Assembly: GCA_934394665.1 (NCBI GenBank)
Contig: CAKRRS010000017.1
Coordinates: forward strand, 1 to 40,376
From: an uncultured Acetatifactor sp.
GTDB lineage: Bacteria; Bacillota; Clostridia; Lachnospirales; Lachnospiraceae
Length of the DNA: 40,376 nt
Direction of reading: 5' to 3'
The notes below the pieces were generated by a model, which worked only from the letters and a program-made list of their open reading frames with translations, was not told where the DNA came from and made no database searches. Positions 26,637 to 34,564 of this stretch are shown one piece after another. Every line of letters starts with the position of its first letter. Position 1 is the stretch's first letter. A program made the translations under genes and the position numbers.

Positions 26637-28109
26637 ATGAATAATACTTTAGAAATGTTGAATACCGGAGTACGTTTTTTCTTCGCACATCTGGTGATCT
26701 GGAATATGCTGTTTGCCATCGTGATCGTCTTTTTCCAGAGACGCGATCCCAAGAGCGTCTGGGCGTGGCTTTTGCTGCTGTACTTTATTCCGGTGCTGGG
26801 CTTTGTATTTTACCTGTTGCTGGGGCAGGATATGCATAAGCGGAAAATGTTCCGGAACAAGGAAGTGGAAGACCATATCGGGGAAGACATCCGCAGACAG
26901 GAGTATCGTCTGAAGACCGGGGACGAACAGGAACTGGACGGGAATATCAAGGGCTATGAAGATCTGGTCATGTATAACCTGGAGACCGGAAGCGCGGTGC
27001 TGACCAAGGATAACGATGTGGATATTTTCATTGACGGCAATGAAAAATTCCGTGCATTAAAAGAAGACCTGCGTAAGGCGGAGCATTTTATTCATATCCA
27101 GTATTACATTATCAAAAATGATGTGGTATTCAATGAAATCAAGGATATTCTGATCGAGAAAGCAACGCAGGGTGTGGAAGTCCGGGTGCTGTTCGACGCC
27201 ATGGGCTGTCGGTCCGTGCGGCACAGCTACTGGAAAAAGCTGAATGCAAAGGGAGTGCAGACGGCGGAATTCTTCCCGGCACTGCTTCGAAGACTTCAGC
27301 TGCGTATCAATTACCGCAACCATCGTAAGATTGTCGTAATCGATAATAAAGTGGCTTACGTCGGCGGCTTCAATGTGGCCAAAGAATATATTGATCTGGA
27401 TGAAAAATTCGGTCACTGGAGAGACACGCATCTGCGGATCCGCGGCAGTGCGGTATTAAGTTTACAGGTGCGGTTTATCCTGGACTGGAACTATGCAGCC
27501 GGAGAAAATCTGCTGGAGAAGAAAGCATTGTTTCAGGGGACACGAGCCGGGAATCGGGATCATTGCGATCTGCAGATCATCAGCAGCGGACCAGATAAGA
27601 CGACACAGCAGATCCATGACAACTACTTACGTCTGATCAACAAGGCACAAAAGAGCATTTATATCCAGACACCGTATTTTATCCCGGATGAGGCGATCCT
27701 GAATGCGCTGATGATTGCAGTGAAATCCGGAATAGAAGTAAACATCATGATCCCCTGCATGCCGGATCATCCGTTTGTCTATTGGGCGACGTATTCCTAT
27801 ATCGGTGATATGGTCATGGCGGGAGCGAACTGCTATACTTACAACAACGGATTCCTGCATAGCAAGGGCATGATCGTGGACGATAAAGTGTTGTGTTACG
27901 GAACCGCCAACATGGATATCCGCAGTTTCGCATTGAATTTTGAAGTGAATGCGGTGATCTATGATGAGAAAAAGGCGAAGGAAATGGTGGATATTTTCCG
28001 GAAAGATCTGGAAGTCTGCCGCCAGATCACGAAGGATTATTATGCAGGCAGAAAGCTGAAAATACGCGTGAAGGAGCAGGTATGCAGACTGCTGTCACCG
28101 CTTCTGTAA
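26637..28109 (+). CDS. cls: Cardiolipin synthase (phospholipase D superfamily)
   Basis: Condenses two phosphatidylglycerol molecules to cardiolipin at the membrane. The 490-residue protein has two N-terminal membrane helices (about 12-33 and 40-61), then two PLD domains each with an HKD motif: NHRKIVVIDNKVAYVGG (His near 229) and FLHSKGMIVDDKVLCYGTANMDIRS (His near 408). GAGGGG precedes the ATG. Monocistronic, between the transporter operon terminator and the next promoter. A general PLD-family transferase is the alternative, but size and topology fit Cls. Confidence 0.93.
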   Translation: MNNTLEMLNTGVRFFFAHLVIWNMLFAIVIVFFQRRDPKSVWAWLLLLYFIPVLGFVFYLLLGQDMHKRKMFRNKEVEDHIGEDIRRQEYRLKTGDEQELDGNIKGYEDLVMYNLETGSAVLTKDNDVDIFIDGNEKFRALKEDLRKAEHFIHIQYYIIKNDVVFNEIKDILIEKATQGVEVRVLFDAMGCRSVRHSYWKKLNAKGVQTAEFFPALLRRLQLRINYRNHRKIVVIDNKVAYVGGFNVAKEYIDLDEKFGHWRDTHLRIRGSAVLSLQVRFILDWNYAAGENLLEKKALFQGTRAGNRDHCDLQIISSGPDKTTQQIHDNYLRLINKAQKSIYIQTPYFIPDEAILNALMIAVKSGIEVNIMIPCMPDHPFVYWATYSYIGDMVMAGANCYTYNNGFLHSKGMIVDDKVLCYGTANMDIRSFALNFEVNAVIYDEKKAKEMVDIFRKDLEVCRQITKDYYAGRKLKIRVKEQVCRLLSPLL

Positions 28110-28168
28110 AGTTGTTCATCTGCTCATATTTTACAATAGAAAAGTGCTAGGAAAACAGCAGGGAATGT

Positions 28169-28177
28169 GTTATAATG
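28169..28177 (+). promoter_or_regulatory. Extended -10 promoter of the trigger-factor-like gene
   Basis: TGTTATAAT, an extended -10 about 120 nt before the ATG at 28299, with no strong -35. The leader between shows no clear fold. Confidence 0.5.
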
Positions 28178-28298
28178 GCGGTTGCATAAGCAATTCTGCC
28201 GGAGAAAACGCCTTGAACAGTTGGAAAACGTTGTACCGGGTTCGCAGAAATGATATGCGCAGAATATCAGGATATAGAAAGGTATAGGAAGCAACAGA

Positions 28299-29402
28299 AT
28301 GAAGAAAAAGATATTAGGACTTCTGGCAGCAGTGTTGAGCGTAGCCATGCTTGCAGGCTGCGGAGCAAAGGATACAGGAGATGGCACCGGCGCAGCGACC
28401 GGCACCGGAACGGAAAGTACCGCATTGAAGGATCTGGATGTGGACAAGTATGTGACCCTTGGAGAGTACAAGGGGCTGGAAGTAGCCGTAGACAGTGTGG
28501 AAGTGGATGAAGACGAGTGGGATACTCTGGTAAATAATGTATATTACGGCAACATCACGGCAGACAACGGCGGTATCAAAGACCGTGCGGTAGAGACCGG
28601 AGACACTGTAAATATTGATTATGAAGGCAAAAAAGACGGCGTTGCATTTGAAGGCGGCACAGCACAGGGATATGATCTGACCATTGGATCAGGATCTTTT
28701 ATTGATGGATTTGAGGATGGACTGATCGGTGTGATGCCGGGAGAAACCGTAGATCTGGATCTGACCTTTCCGGAAGGCTACAAGAGTGAAGAACTGGCAG
28801 GACAGGCAGTGGTGTTTACTGTAACAGTGAATTACATTCAGCCCGCACAGGATGGCAACCTGAGTGATGAGATCATCAGTAATTTCGGTATTGACGGTGT
28901 CACCAATGAAGAAGAACTGCGCCAGTATGCTTATGATTATCTCAATGAAAATGCACAGCAAAATTATGAGACCAATGTACAGCAGGCAGTGATGGATGCG
29001 TTTATGGCAAATAATACCTTTACTACCGTGCCGGAAGCCCTGGTACAGAAGTATTCCGATGCAGCGGAGAGCAGTATTACCTCCATGGCATCTTCTTACG
29101 GTGTGGATGGAGATACTTTTACCCAGTATTATTATGGACAGGATCTGGATACTTTTCTGTCTACCTATGCTGAGGAGACCGCAAAGCAGGATATTGCCCT
29201 GCAGGCAGTGGCGAACAAAGAGAATCTGAACATCAGTGATGAAGAGCTGGATCAGATGTTGCAGGAGCGCGCCGCAGCGACAGGCTATGATACGATCGAA
29301 GAATATATCGGAGAGACTTCCAAGGAAGACTACAGAGAATATTTCCTCTATGATAAGGTAATGGATTATCTGGTAGAGAACGCCAAGATTACCAACAACT
29401 AA
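28299..29402 (+). CDS. Extracytoplasmic trigger-factor-like lipoprotein with FKBP domain
   Basis: A 367-residue lipoprotein (lipobox LAGC, Cys21) that reads as an exported relative of trigger factor. After a Gly/Thr linker it has part of a ribosome-binding-domain-like region, an FKBP-type prolyl isomerase domain (about 105-187; GDTVNIDYEG, FIDGFEDGLIGVMPGE) and a helical C-terminal chaperone arm (about 192-362; EELRQYAYDYL, VPEALVQKY). Normal trigger factor is cytosolic and ribosome-bound; here the signal peptide places the chaperone outside the membrane, probably folding secreted or lipid-anchored proteins (inference). AGGAAG is 10 nt before the ATG. Confidence 0.88.
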   Translation: MKKKILGLLAAVLSVAMLAGCGAKDTGDGTGAATGTGTESTALKDLDVDKYVTLGEYKGLEVAVDSVEVDEDEWDTLVNNVYYGNITADNGGIKDRAVETGDTVNIDYEGKKDGVAFEGGTAQGYDLTIGSGSFIDGFEDGLIGVMPGETVDLDLTFPEGYKSEELAGQAVVFTVTVNYIQPAQDGNLSDEIISNFGIDGVTNEEELRQYAYDYLNENAQQNYETNVQQAVMDAFMANNTFTTVPEALVQKYSDAAESSITSMASSYGVDGDTFTQYYYGQDLDTFLSTYAEETAKQDIALQAVANKENLNISDEELDQMLQERAAATGYDTIEEYIGETSKEDYREYFLYDKVMDYLVENAKITNN

Positions 29403-29419
29403 GCCTTAGAAAAAAGTAT

Positions 29420-29473
29420 GTGACCGGCGAATAGGATGCGGGCCGGTTCAGATAGAGCACGTCGCAGCGTGCG
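29420..29473 (+). repeat. Two short hairpins in the asnS leader
   Basis: ACCGGC (29423-29428) with GCCGGT (29442-29447) and GCACG (29457-29461) with CGTGC (29468-29472), ending 4 nt before the asnS ribosome site. No T-box motif and no T-run, so a T-box attenuator is not supported. Possible mRNA-processing or translation-control structure. Confidence 0.4.
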
Positions 29474-29486
29474 GATAGGAAAAGAT

Positions 29487-30878
29487 ATGGAATTAACAGA
29501 CATCAGAGACCTTCACAGAGAAAAAGAATCCTACATCGGTAAAGAAGTTACCGTAGGCGGCTGGGTGAAGAACAATCGTGACTCCAAGAACTTCGGTTTC
29601 CTGGTGATCAACGACGGAACTTTTTTTGAGCCTTTGCAGGTAGTATACGGAGACGGTCTTGCGAATTTCCAGGAGATCTGCAAGATCAACGTCGGTGCAG
29701 CAGTTGTGATCCGCGGTACCATCGTGGCTACCCCCGAGGCAAAGCAGGCATTTGAGATGCAGGCAGCAGAAGTAATCGTGGAAGGACCTTCTACTGCAGA
29801 TTATCCTTTACAGAAAAAGAGACACTCCTTCGAGTATCTGCGTACCATCTCTCACTTAAGAGCACGTACCAATACTTTCCAGGCAGTGTTCCGTGTCAGA
29901 TCCCTGATCGCTTATGCAATCCACACCTTCTTCATGGAGAGAGGCTTTGTCTATGTGCATACTCCTCTGATCACCGGCAGTGACTGTGAGGGTGCCGGCG
30001 AGATGTTCCAGGTAACCACGTTGGATCTGAACAATGTACCGAAGACTGAGGACGGAAAAGTGGATTATACCCAGGATTTCTTCGGAAAACCTGTAAATCT
30101 GACCGTAAGCGGACAGCTGGATGTAGAGACTTATGCATTTGCATTTAAGAATGTATATACCTTCGGACCTACCTTCCGTGCAGAGAATTCCAACACCACC
30201 CGTCATGCGGCTGAGTTCTGGATGATCGAGCCGGAGATCTGTTTTGCTGATCTGAAGGATGACATGATCCTGGCAGAGAGCATGCTGAAATATGTGATCC
30301 GTTATGTACTGGAAAATGCTCCCGAAGAGATGGCTTTCTTCAACCAGTTCGTGGATAAGGGGCTGATCGAGAGATTACAGCATGTGGTGAATTCCGATTT
30401 CGGTCATGTCACCTATACCGAGGCGATCAAGATTCTGGAAAAGCACAACGACGAGTTCGATTACAAGGTATTCTGGGGATGCGATCTGCAGACTGAACAT
30501 GAGAGATACCTGACGGAGAAGGAATTCAAGAGACCGGTATTCGTAACCGATTATCCGAAGGAAATCAAGGCTTTCTATATGAAACTGAACGACGACGGCA
30601 AGACCGTAGCCGCTATGGACTGTCTCGTACCCGGTATCGGCGAGATCATCGGCGGCAGCCAGCGTGAGGACAACCTGGAGATCCTGGAGAAGCGTATGGA
30701 AGAGCTGGGACTGAACAAAGAAGATTATCAGTTCTATCTGGATCTGCGCCGCTACGGTTCCGCACGCCACGCAGGATTCGGACTGGGCTTCGAACGCTGC
30801 GTCATGTATATCACCGGAATGGGTAACATCAGAGACGTTATCCCGTTCCCCCGTACTGTAAATAATTGTGACCTGTAA
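29487..30878 (+). CDS. asnS: Asparaginyl-tRNA synthetase
   Basis: Class IIb aminoacyl-tRNA synthetase charging tRNA-Asn. The 463-residue protein has an N-terminal OB-fold anticodon-binding domain (about 1-105; [23 protein letters not shown]), motif 2-like [21 protein letters not shown] and the C-terminal motif 3 [16 protein letters not shown]. The ATG at 29487 with AGGAAAAG is preferred over an ORF start at 29436, which would add 17 basic residues outside the family. Codon use is highly biased, as expected for a strongly expressed gene. Confidence 0.96.
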   Translation: MELTDIRDLHREKESYIGKEVTVGGWVKNNRDSKNFGFLVINDGTFFEPLQVVYGDGLANFQEICKINVGAAVVIRGTIVATPEAKQAFEMQAAEVIVEGPSTADYPLQKKRHSFEYLRTISHLRARTNTFQAVFRVRSLIAYAIHTFFMERGFVYVHTPLITGSDCEGAGEMFQVTTLDLNNVPKTEDGKVDYTQDFFGKPVNLTVSGQLDVETYAFAFKNVYTFGPTFRAENSNTTRHAAEFWMIEPEICFADLKDDMILAESMLKYVIRYVLENAPEEMAFFNQFVDKGLIERLQHVVNSDFGHVTYTEAIKILEKHNDEFDYKVFWGCDLQTEHERYLTEKEFKRPVFVTDYPKEIKAFYMKLNDDGKTVAAMDCLVPGIGEIIGGSQREDNLEILEKRMEELGLNKEDYQFYLDLRRYGSARHAGFGLGFERCVMYITGMGNIRDVIPFPRTVNNCDL

Positions 30879-31063
30879 TATATCCGGAGTAACGTATCAT
30901 TTTGAAAGATATGCGGTGGATGCTTGCATACATAAGCATATCTGACAAAATGTATGTTACGAAGTAACCACATTCGCAAAAGGTAAGCATCGTAGATGCG
31001 ATTTTGCGAATGCGGTACTCCGGATAGATTACAAGGTGTGGAGTACTAAAAACGGAGTAACAT
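30879..31063 (+). promoter_or_regulatory. Highly structured leader, candidate riboswitch for the NlpC/P60 gene
   Basis: An 11-bp perfect closing stem pairs TATCCGGAGTA (30881-30891) with TACTCCGGATA (31016-31026). Inside lie three arms: a long hairpin CATTTTG/CAAAATG plus AGATATGC/GCATATCT (30898-30952), GTTAC-GAA-GTAAC (30956-30968), and ATTCGCAAAA-GCATC / GATGC-TTTTGCGAAT (30972-31011). The 3' strand of the closing stem, TACTCCG (31016-31022), is also complementary to CGGAGTA (31053-31059), the Shine-Dalgarno of the next gene. The two pairings exclude each other, as in translational riboswitches. I could not match it to a known class; a mobile palindromic element is the alternative. Confidence 0.6.
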
Positions 31064-32317
31064 ATGAAGAAAAACACCACTGTCAGAAAAGTAAATAAAG
31101 CAAAGAGAAAGTGTATCTGCTATTTCCTTCTGGCAGCGGTGATGCTGTCTGCCACCGGTTCCGTCTGGGAATCTCCCGCGGAGACGGTACAGGCGGCCCC
31201 CTCCATAAGTGAGTTACAGAACAACATCAACAATCATCAGAACCAGTTGAACAATATCAACAGCCAAATCAATTCGCTGCAGGATGAACAGGATCTGGTG
31301 CAGGAGAAGATCGATGACCTGAATGCGGAGATCATCAATACGATGACCAGTATCGGCATGAAGGAAGATGAAATTGCAGCAAAAGAAACAGAACTTGCCG
31401 ATAAGCAGGTACAGATCGACCAGACCCAGGAAGAATATAATGTAGCGAAGGCACAGGAAGAGAAACAGCACGATGACATGATCACCAGAATGCGCATGAT
31501 GTATGAGAACGATTCTTCCGAGAATTACGTCAACCTGCTATTGCAGGGCGGCGGCCTAAGCGGAATGCTGAACCGCATGGACTTCGTAGAGAGTGTCTAT
31601 GAATATGACCGTCAGAAATTGCAGGAATACGAAGAGACCAAAGAGCAGGTTCTGGCACTGTGGAATCAGCTGGAAGAAGAGAAGACACAGCTGCAGGCAG
31701 ATAAGGAGCAACTGGAAGCCGATAAGGCAGATCTCGAAAATCAGAAATCCGAACTGGATGTAATGCTGGCAAAGAAAAAGCAGGAGTCCGCGAATTATGA
31801 TGCCGAGATTAAGAAAGCCAGACAGGAAGCTTCTGTGGCAAAAGCATTGCTGCAGCAGGAGCAGAAACAGTTGAAACAGCTGCAGGCACAGGCGCAGCGT
31901 GGAAATACTGCGGCGGCGACCGGCAGTTATACCACGACCAACTATACTTCCGTCATTGATAACGCATCCGGCAGTGATATGGGAAAACGCCTTGCCAAGT
32001 ATGCCTGTCAGTATATCGGTAATCCTTATGTGGCAGGAGGAACGAGCCTGACGAACGGTGCGGACTGTTCCGGATTTACTTTTCGGGTGTACAGTGATTT
32101 TGGTTATAGCATTCCCCGAACCTCTTATGAGCAGAGAAGCTGCGGAACCGGTGTGGATTACAGCAATGCACAGCCGGGAGACCTGATCTGCTATGACGGT
32201 CATGTGGCTATGTACATCGGCGGAGGCCTGATCGTGCACGCCAGCACACAACGTACCGGTATTAAGGTCAGCAACGCAAATTACCGACCGATTCTGGCAG
32301 TGAGAAGAGTTGTGTAA
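31064..32317 (+). CDS. Secreted NlpC/P60 peptidoglycan hydrolase with coiled coil
   Basis: A 417-residue exported hydrolase: signal peptide (about 1-45, cleavage near VQAAP), a long coiled-coil region (about 48-275) rich in Gln/Glu/Leu, a Thr/Ser linker and a C-terminal NlpC/P60 domain (about 300-417). The catalytic Cys lies in DCSGFTF (near 335) and the His in GHVAMYIGGG (near 379), with a third polar residue in IVHAS (near 391). The layout resembles PcsB/CwlO-type division hydrolases, whose coiled coil is controlled by FtsEX; that partner is not in the window. The preceding folded leader probably controls translation. Confidence 0.93.
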   Translation: MKKNTTVRKVNKAKRKCICYFLLAAVMLSATGSVWESPAETVQAAPSISELQNNINNHQNQLNNINSQINSLQDEQDLVQEKIDDLNAEIINTMTSIGMKEDEIAAKETELADKQVQIDQTQEEYNVAKAQEEKQHDDMITRMRMMYENDSSENYVNLLLQGGGLSGMLNRMDFVESVYEYDRQKLQEYEETKEQVLALWNQLEEEKTQLQADKEQLEADKADLENQKSELDVMLAKKKQESANYDAEIKKARQEASVAKALLQQEQKQLKQLQAQAQRGNTAAATGSYTTTNYTSVIDNASGSDMGKRLAKYACQYIGNPYVAGGTSLTNGADCSGFTFRVYSDFGYSIPRTSYEQRSCGTGVDYSNAQPGDLICYDGHVAMYIGGGLIVHASTQRTGIKVSNANYRPILAVRRVV

Positions 32318-32350
32318 CAGACAACGGATAAATTGAAGATTTGACATTTG

Positions 32351-32390
32351 AAAATCCCTTGTTTTCACAGAAAACAGGGGATTTTTTTTA
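32351..32390 (+). terminator. Terminator after the NlpC/P60 gene
   Basis: AAAATCCC-TGTTTT / AAAACA-GGGATTTTTTTT, strong stem with T8. Confidence 0.93.
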
Positions 32391-32743
32391 CACCGGACCA
32401 GCCGAGATTGTTAAAAATAACCAAAAGTAATTATTGTTGAAAACGTACATAGACAAAGACTAAGAGCTGTGATAGGGTGTAAGTGTCCGGAACGAAAGAT
32501 GTGCCGGAAGATTAGAAATTTCTGAGATAAGAATTCTTAAATAGGCCGTTCGGCCGATGATTTCCAATGTTTTTGAAAAAGATACCTTTTATTTTTGTAC
32601 GCAAATTTGTAACCATTTGGAGTCAAATAGGGGATCTGAAAGAATGGTTATACGAATGATATTTTGAAAATTATGAATTGCTACAACAATGTGATGGAAA
32701 GCAACCGGTGTGTTAAGAGTTAGGATACGATCATGGGGGATAC
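32391..32743 (+). other. Gene-free leader of the DUF5688 gene with several hairpins
   Basis: No convincing gene in this 353-nt gap. It holds consecutive inverted repeats: TCCGG/CCGGA (32486-32508), AGAAATTTCT (32514-32523), AGAATTCT (32530-32537) and GGCCG/CGGCC (32544-32555). No clean promoter pair was found. The only plausible ORF (36 codons from about 32558) has no ribosome site. Confidence 0.4.
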
Positions 32744-33742
32744 ATGACATACGAAGAATTTAAGAGAGAATTGTGCCAGAATGTACAGGCAATGGAAACG
32801 GCACGGGATAAGAAAATTCGATTGCTGGAGCAGTATATGGTGTCTGCGGATGCGGCAGCGGCGCATATGCTGAATTTGATGAACCGATATTTATACGGGA
32901 GGGAAAATGTATGGATCAGAGAAGATATGTTGTGCGCATTATGGATGACAGATACGGAAGAGAAGATACAATATTGGCTGGCACAGCCCTTATACGAAAG
33001 ATACGGGCAGGAAGGCTGGCAGGGGATCCTGCCGGAGATATCTGCCGGACTTGAGGATACCGGAGAAGAGAAAGAGCTGTTACTTACAGAAGAACGGCTC
33101 AGCTATGCTACCTGCAGAAGTCACATGATCATGCGCCCGATAAATTTCGACAGGCACAGACAGGAACTGGGAGCAGCTGTCTATCGCAAAATCGGGGATA
33201 TGGCGCTGGTACTGTATCTGCTTACCTGCGAAAAGAATCAAAGCAGCTTTGCGATACAATTATCCAAAGATGCGATCACTACATGGAGAATGACAGAGAA
33301 ACAGCTGATTACGGAGGCCCTTATGAATGCCTGTCGGAAAATGCCGCCGCGGTTATTCCTGGGCGATGACAGACGGGCACATTTCCCTTATGCGGAAGGA
33401 ATTCTTCTGCCGGAAGAAAAGGGACAGCAGACACTGATTACGCCATGGAATTCCACAGAAGCAAAAAAGGGTTATCTACTGACGACAACAGAGCGAATCC
33501 ATGGTGCAGCAGCATTTTTCTATCCGGGAGTAAAAGATATCCTTGCTGAGAAATTAGGCGGCGATTATTATGTCGTATTCCCGAGCCTGCATGAAGCGAT
33601 GATTCATCCGGTAAGCTGCAGCAATGCCAGGGAGATCAGAACTTCCCTGCAGCATATCAATGCGGTCTACGGGGAGGGAGAGATGCTGTCGGACAGGGTG
33701 TTCTGCTATCATAAGAACCGGAGATTATTGCAGCTATTGTAA
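32744..33742 (+). CDS. DUF5688 family protein
   Basis: A 332-residue cytoplasmic protein of DUF5688, a family seen mainly in Lachnospiraceae and of unknown function. Characteristic features are the N-terminal MTYEEFKREL, the central MIMRPINFDRHRQEL and the C-terminal AAAFFYPGVKDILAEKLGGDYYVVFPSLHEAMI. The usual LPSS before the conserved His-Glu reads FPSL here. No signal or membrane segment. GGGGG precedes the ATG. It sits alone behind a long folded leader. Confidence 0.8.
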   Translation: MTYEEFKRELCQNVQAMETARDKKIRLLEQYMVSADAAAAHMLNLMNRYLYGRENVWIREDMLCALWMTDTEEKIQYWLAQPLYERYGQEGWQGILPEISAGLEDTGEEKELLLTEERLSYATCRSHMIMRPINFDRHRQELGAAVYRKIGDMALVLYLLTCEKNQSSFAIQLSKDAITTWRMTEKQLITEALMNACRKMPPRLFLGDDRRAHFPYAEGILLPEEKGQQTLITPWNSTEAKKGYLLTTTERIHGAAAFFYPGVKDILAEKLGGDYYVVFPSLHEAMIHPVSCSNAREIRTSLQHINAVYGEGEMLSDRVFCYHKNRRLLQLL

Positions 33743-33811
33743 GCAATATGACTTGTAAACGGAAAATAAAATCGCTATACGATTGATAAATATAGGAAGG
33801 CGGTGGAGAGG

Positions 33812-33961
33812 ATGGAACAAATGCAAAATCAAGAATTGTGTATTTTATTGGATTCCTTACTGGCATTGCTTGAAACCAATAACACTGAAAAAGCCAAAGA
33901 AGTAATACAGAACGCAATTAAAAGAATTGATAAAGGAATGACAACCAGTACAAAAGAGTGA
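33812..33961 (+). CDS. Small protein of 49 residues, unknown function
   Basis: A short gene with a strong site (GGTGGAGAGG) abutting the ATG. The product begins MEQMQNQELCILLDSLLALL and continues as an amphipathic, probably all-helical protein (ETNNTEKAKEVIQNAIKRID). It is followed 5 nt later by a terminator hairpin. Good initiation context, helical coding pattern and terminator support a real gene. Small helical proteins of this kind can be regulators or toxin-antitoxin parts, but nothing shows that here. Confidence 0.6.
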   Translation: MEQMQNQELCILLDSLLALLETNNTEKAKEVIQNAIKRIDKGMTTSTKE

Positions 33962-33965
33962 AATG

Positions 33966-34005
33966 AAAAAAGGAGAACAGCTTTTGTCAGGCTGCTCTCC
34001 TTTTG
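33966..34005 (+). terminator. Bidirectional terminator
   Basis: AAAAAGGAGA-CAGC / GCTG-TCTCCTTTT, flanked by A and T runs, between the 49-residue gene and the convergent HPr-like gene. Confidence 0.85.
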
Positions 34006-34009
34006 CTGC

Positions 34010-34252
34010 TTATTCTACACTCGGATTTTCCATCAGGAAATTCATAAATTTTCCTTCATCAGAGCTGTCGGAGCAGAATAACTCAAGCTCATCGCCATGA
34101 TCGCCAAGCAGAGCGGCAATGGCAATATACTGGGAAAGTTTACTTTTTAAATTAAAAATGTCACCGTCTACGGATCTCAAAGTAACATCCCCATTACAGC
34201 TGTCGACGATAGAAAGAAATTCATTTACCTGTTCGATTTTAGTTAATTTCAT
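34010..34252 (-). CDS. HPr-like protein lacking the catalytic histidine
   Basis: An 80-residue protein that aligns by eye with the phosphocarrier HPr from its first helix to its last: VNEFLSIVDSCNGDVTL, then GDIFNLKSKLSQYIAIAALL, DELELFCS and a final helix FMNFLMEN. NLKS matches the segment of Gram-positive HPr that contains the regulatory Ser46 (here Ser37). The N-terminal strand and loop that would carry the phosphorylated His15 are missing, so it cannot work in sugar phosphotransfer. A Crh-like regulatory role is possible. AGGAGG lies before the ATG. Its own promoter is clear. Alternative: unrelated small alpha/beta fold. Confidence 0.6.
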   Translation of the reverse strand: MKLTKIEQVNEFLSIVDSCNGDVTLRSVDGDIFNLKSKLSQYIAIAALLGDHGDELELFCSDSSDEGKFMNFLMENPSVE

Positions 34253-34309
34253 AAGAAACCTCCTTTTATGTGTGTATACAATGATTGTAAAAATAAAATG
34301 GTTACAAAC

Positions 34310-34338
34310 ATTATACTTTTTGGGAAAGGTAATTGCAA
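34310..34338 (-). promoter_or_regulatory. SigA-type promoter of the HPr-like gene
   Basis: Minus strand TTGCAA (34338-34333), 17 nt, TATAAT (34315-34310), 58 nt before the ATG. Confidence 0.8.
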
Positions 34339-34414
34339 GAAGTTGTTTGGGTACCTGACAGAACCGGCAGATGCATTCAGATGTTTTCCAACATGGTTTT
34401 CACACATTAACGTA

Positions 34415-34443
34415 TTGCATTGTAATGATAATAAAGGTACAAT
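34415..34443 (+). promoter_or_regulatory. SigA-type promoter of the iorAB-paaK operon
   Basis: TTGCAT (34415-34420), 17 nt, TACAAT (34438-34443). The leader of about 115 nt holds an inverted repeat CATTTTCAT (34465-34473) / ATGAAAATG (34510-34518) and a T-run about ten nt beyond it, a possible weak attenuator. Confidence 0.65.
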
Positions 34444-34564
34444 AGAACTATTCAGAGACGAGGTCATTTTCATGAAATCACGAAGCATGTCTGCATAATG
34501 AGTGTATTTATGAAAATGGTGTTCTGATTTTTTACGGAATATAAAGTAAAGGGAGTTACAAGCG

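Noticed and set aside
29403..29486. T-box leader for asnS
   Set aside because: The gap is too short and lacks the T-box sequence and an antiterminator/terminator pair; only two short hairpins are present.
30881..31026. c-di-AMP (ydaO) riboswitch before the NlpC/P60 gene
   Set aside because: Expected from the gene type, but I do not see the GGGGA-type conserved segments of that class; left as unassigned.
32558..32668. 36-codon ORF in the DUF5688 leader
   Set aside because: No ribosome site, and it overlaps the hairpin-rich region.
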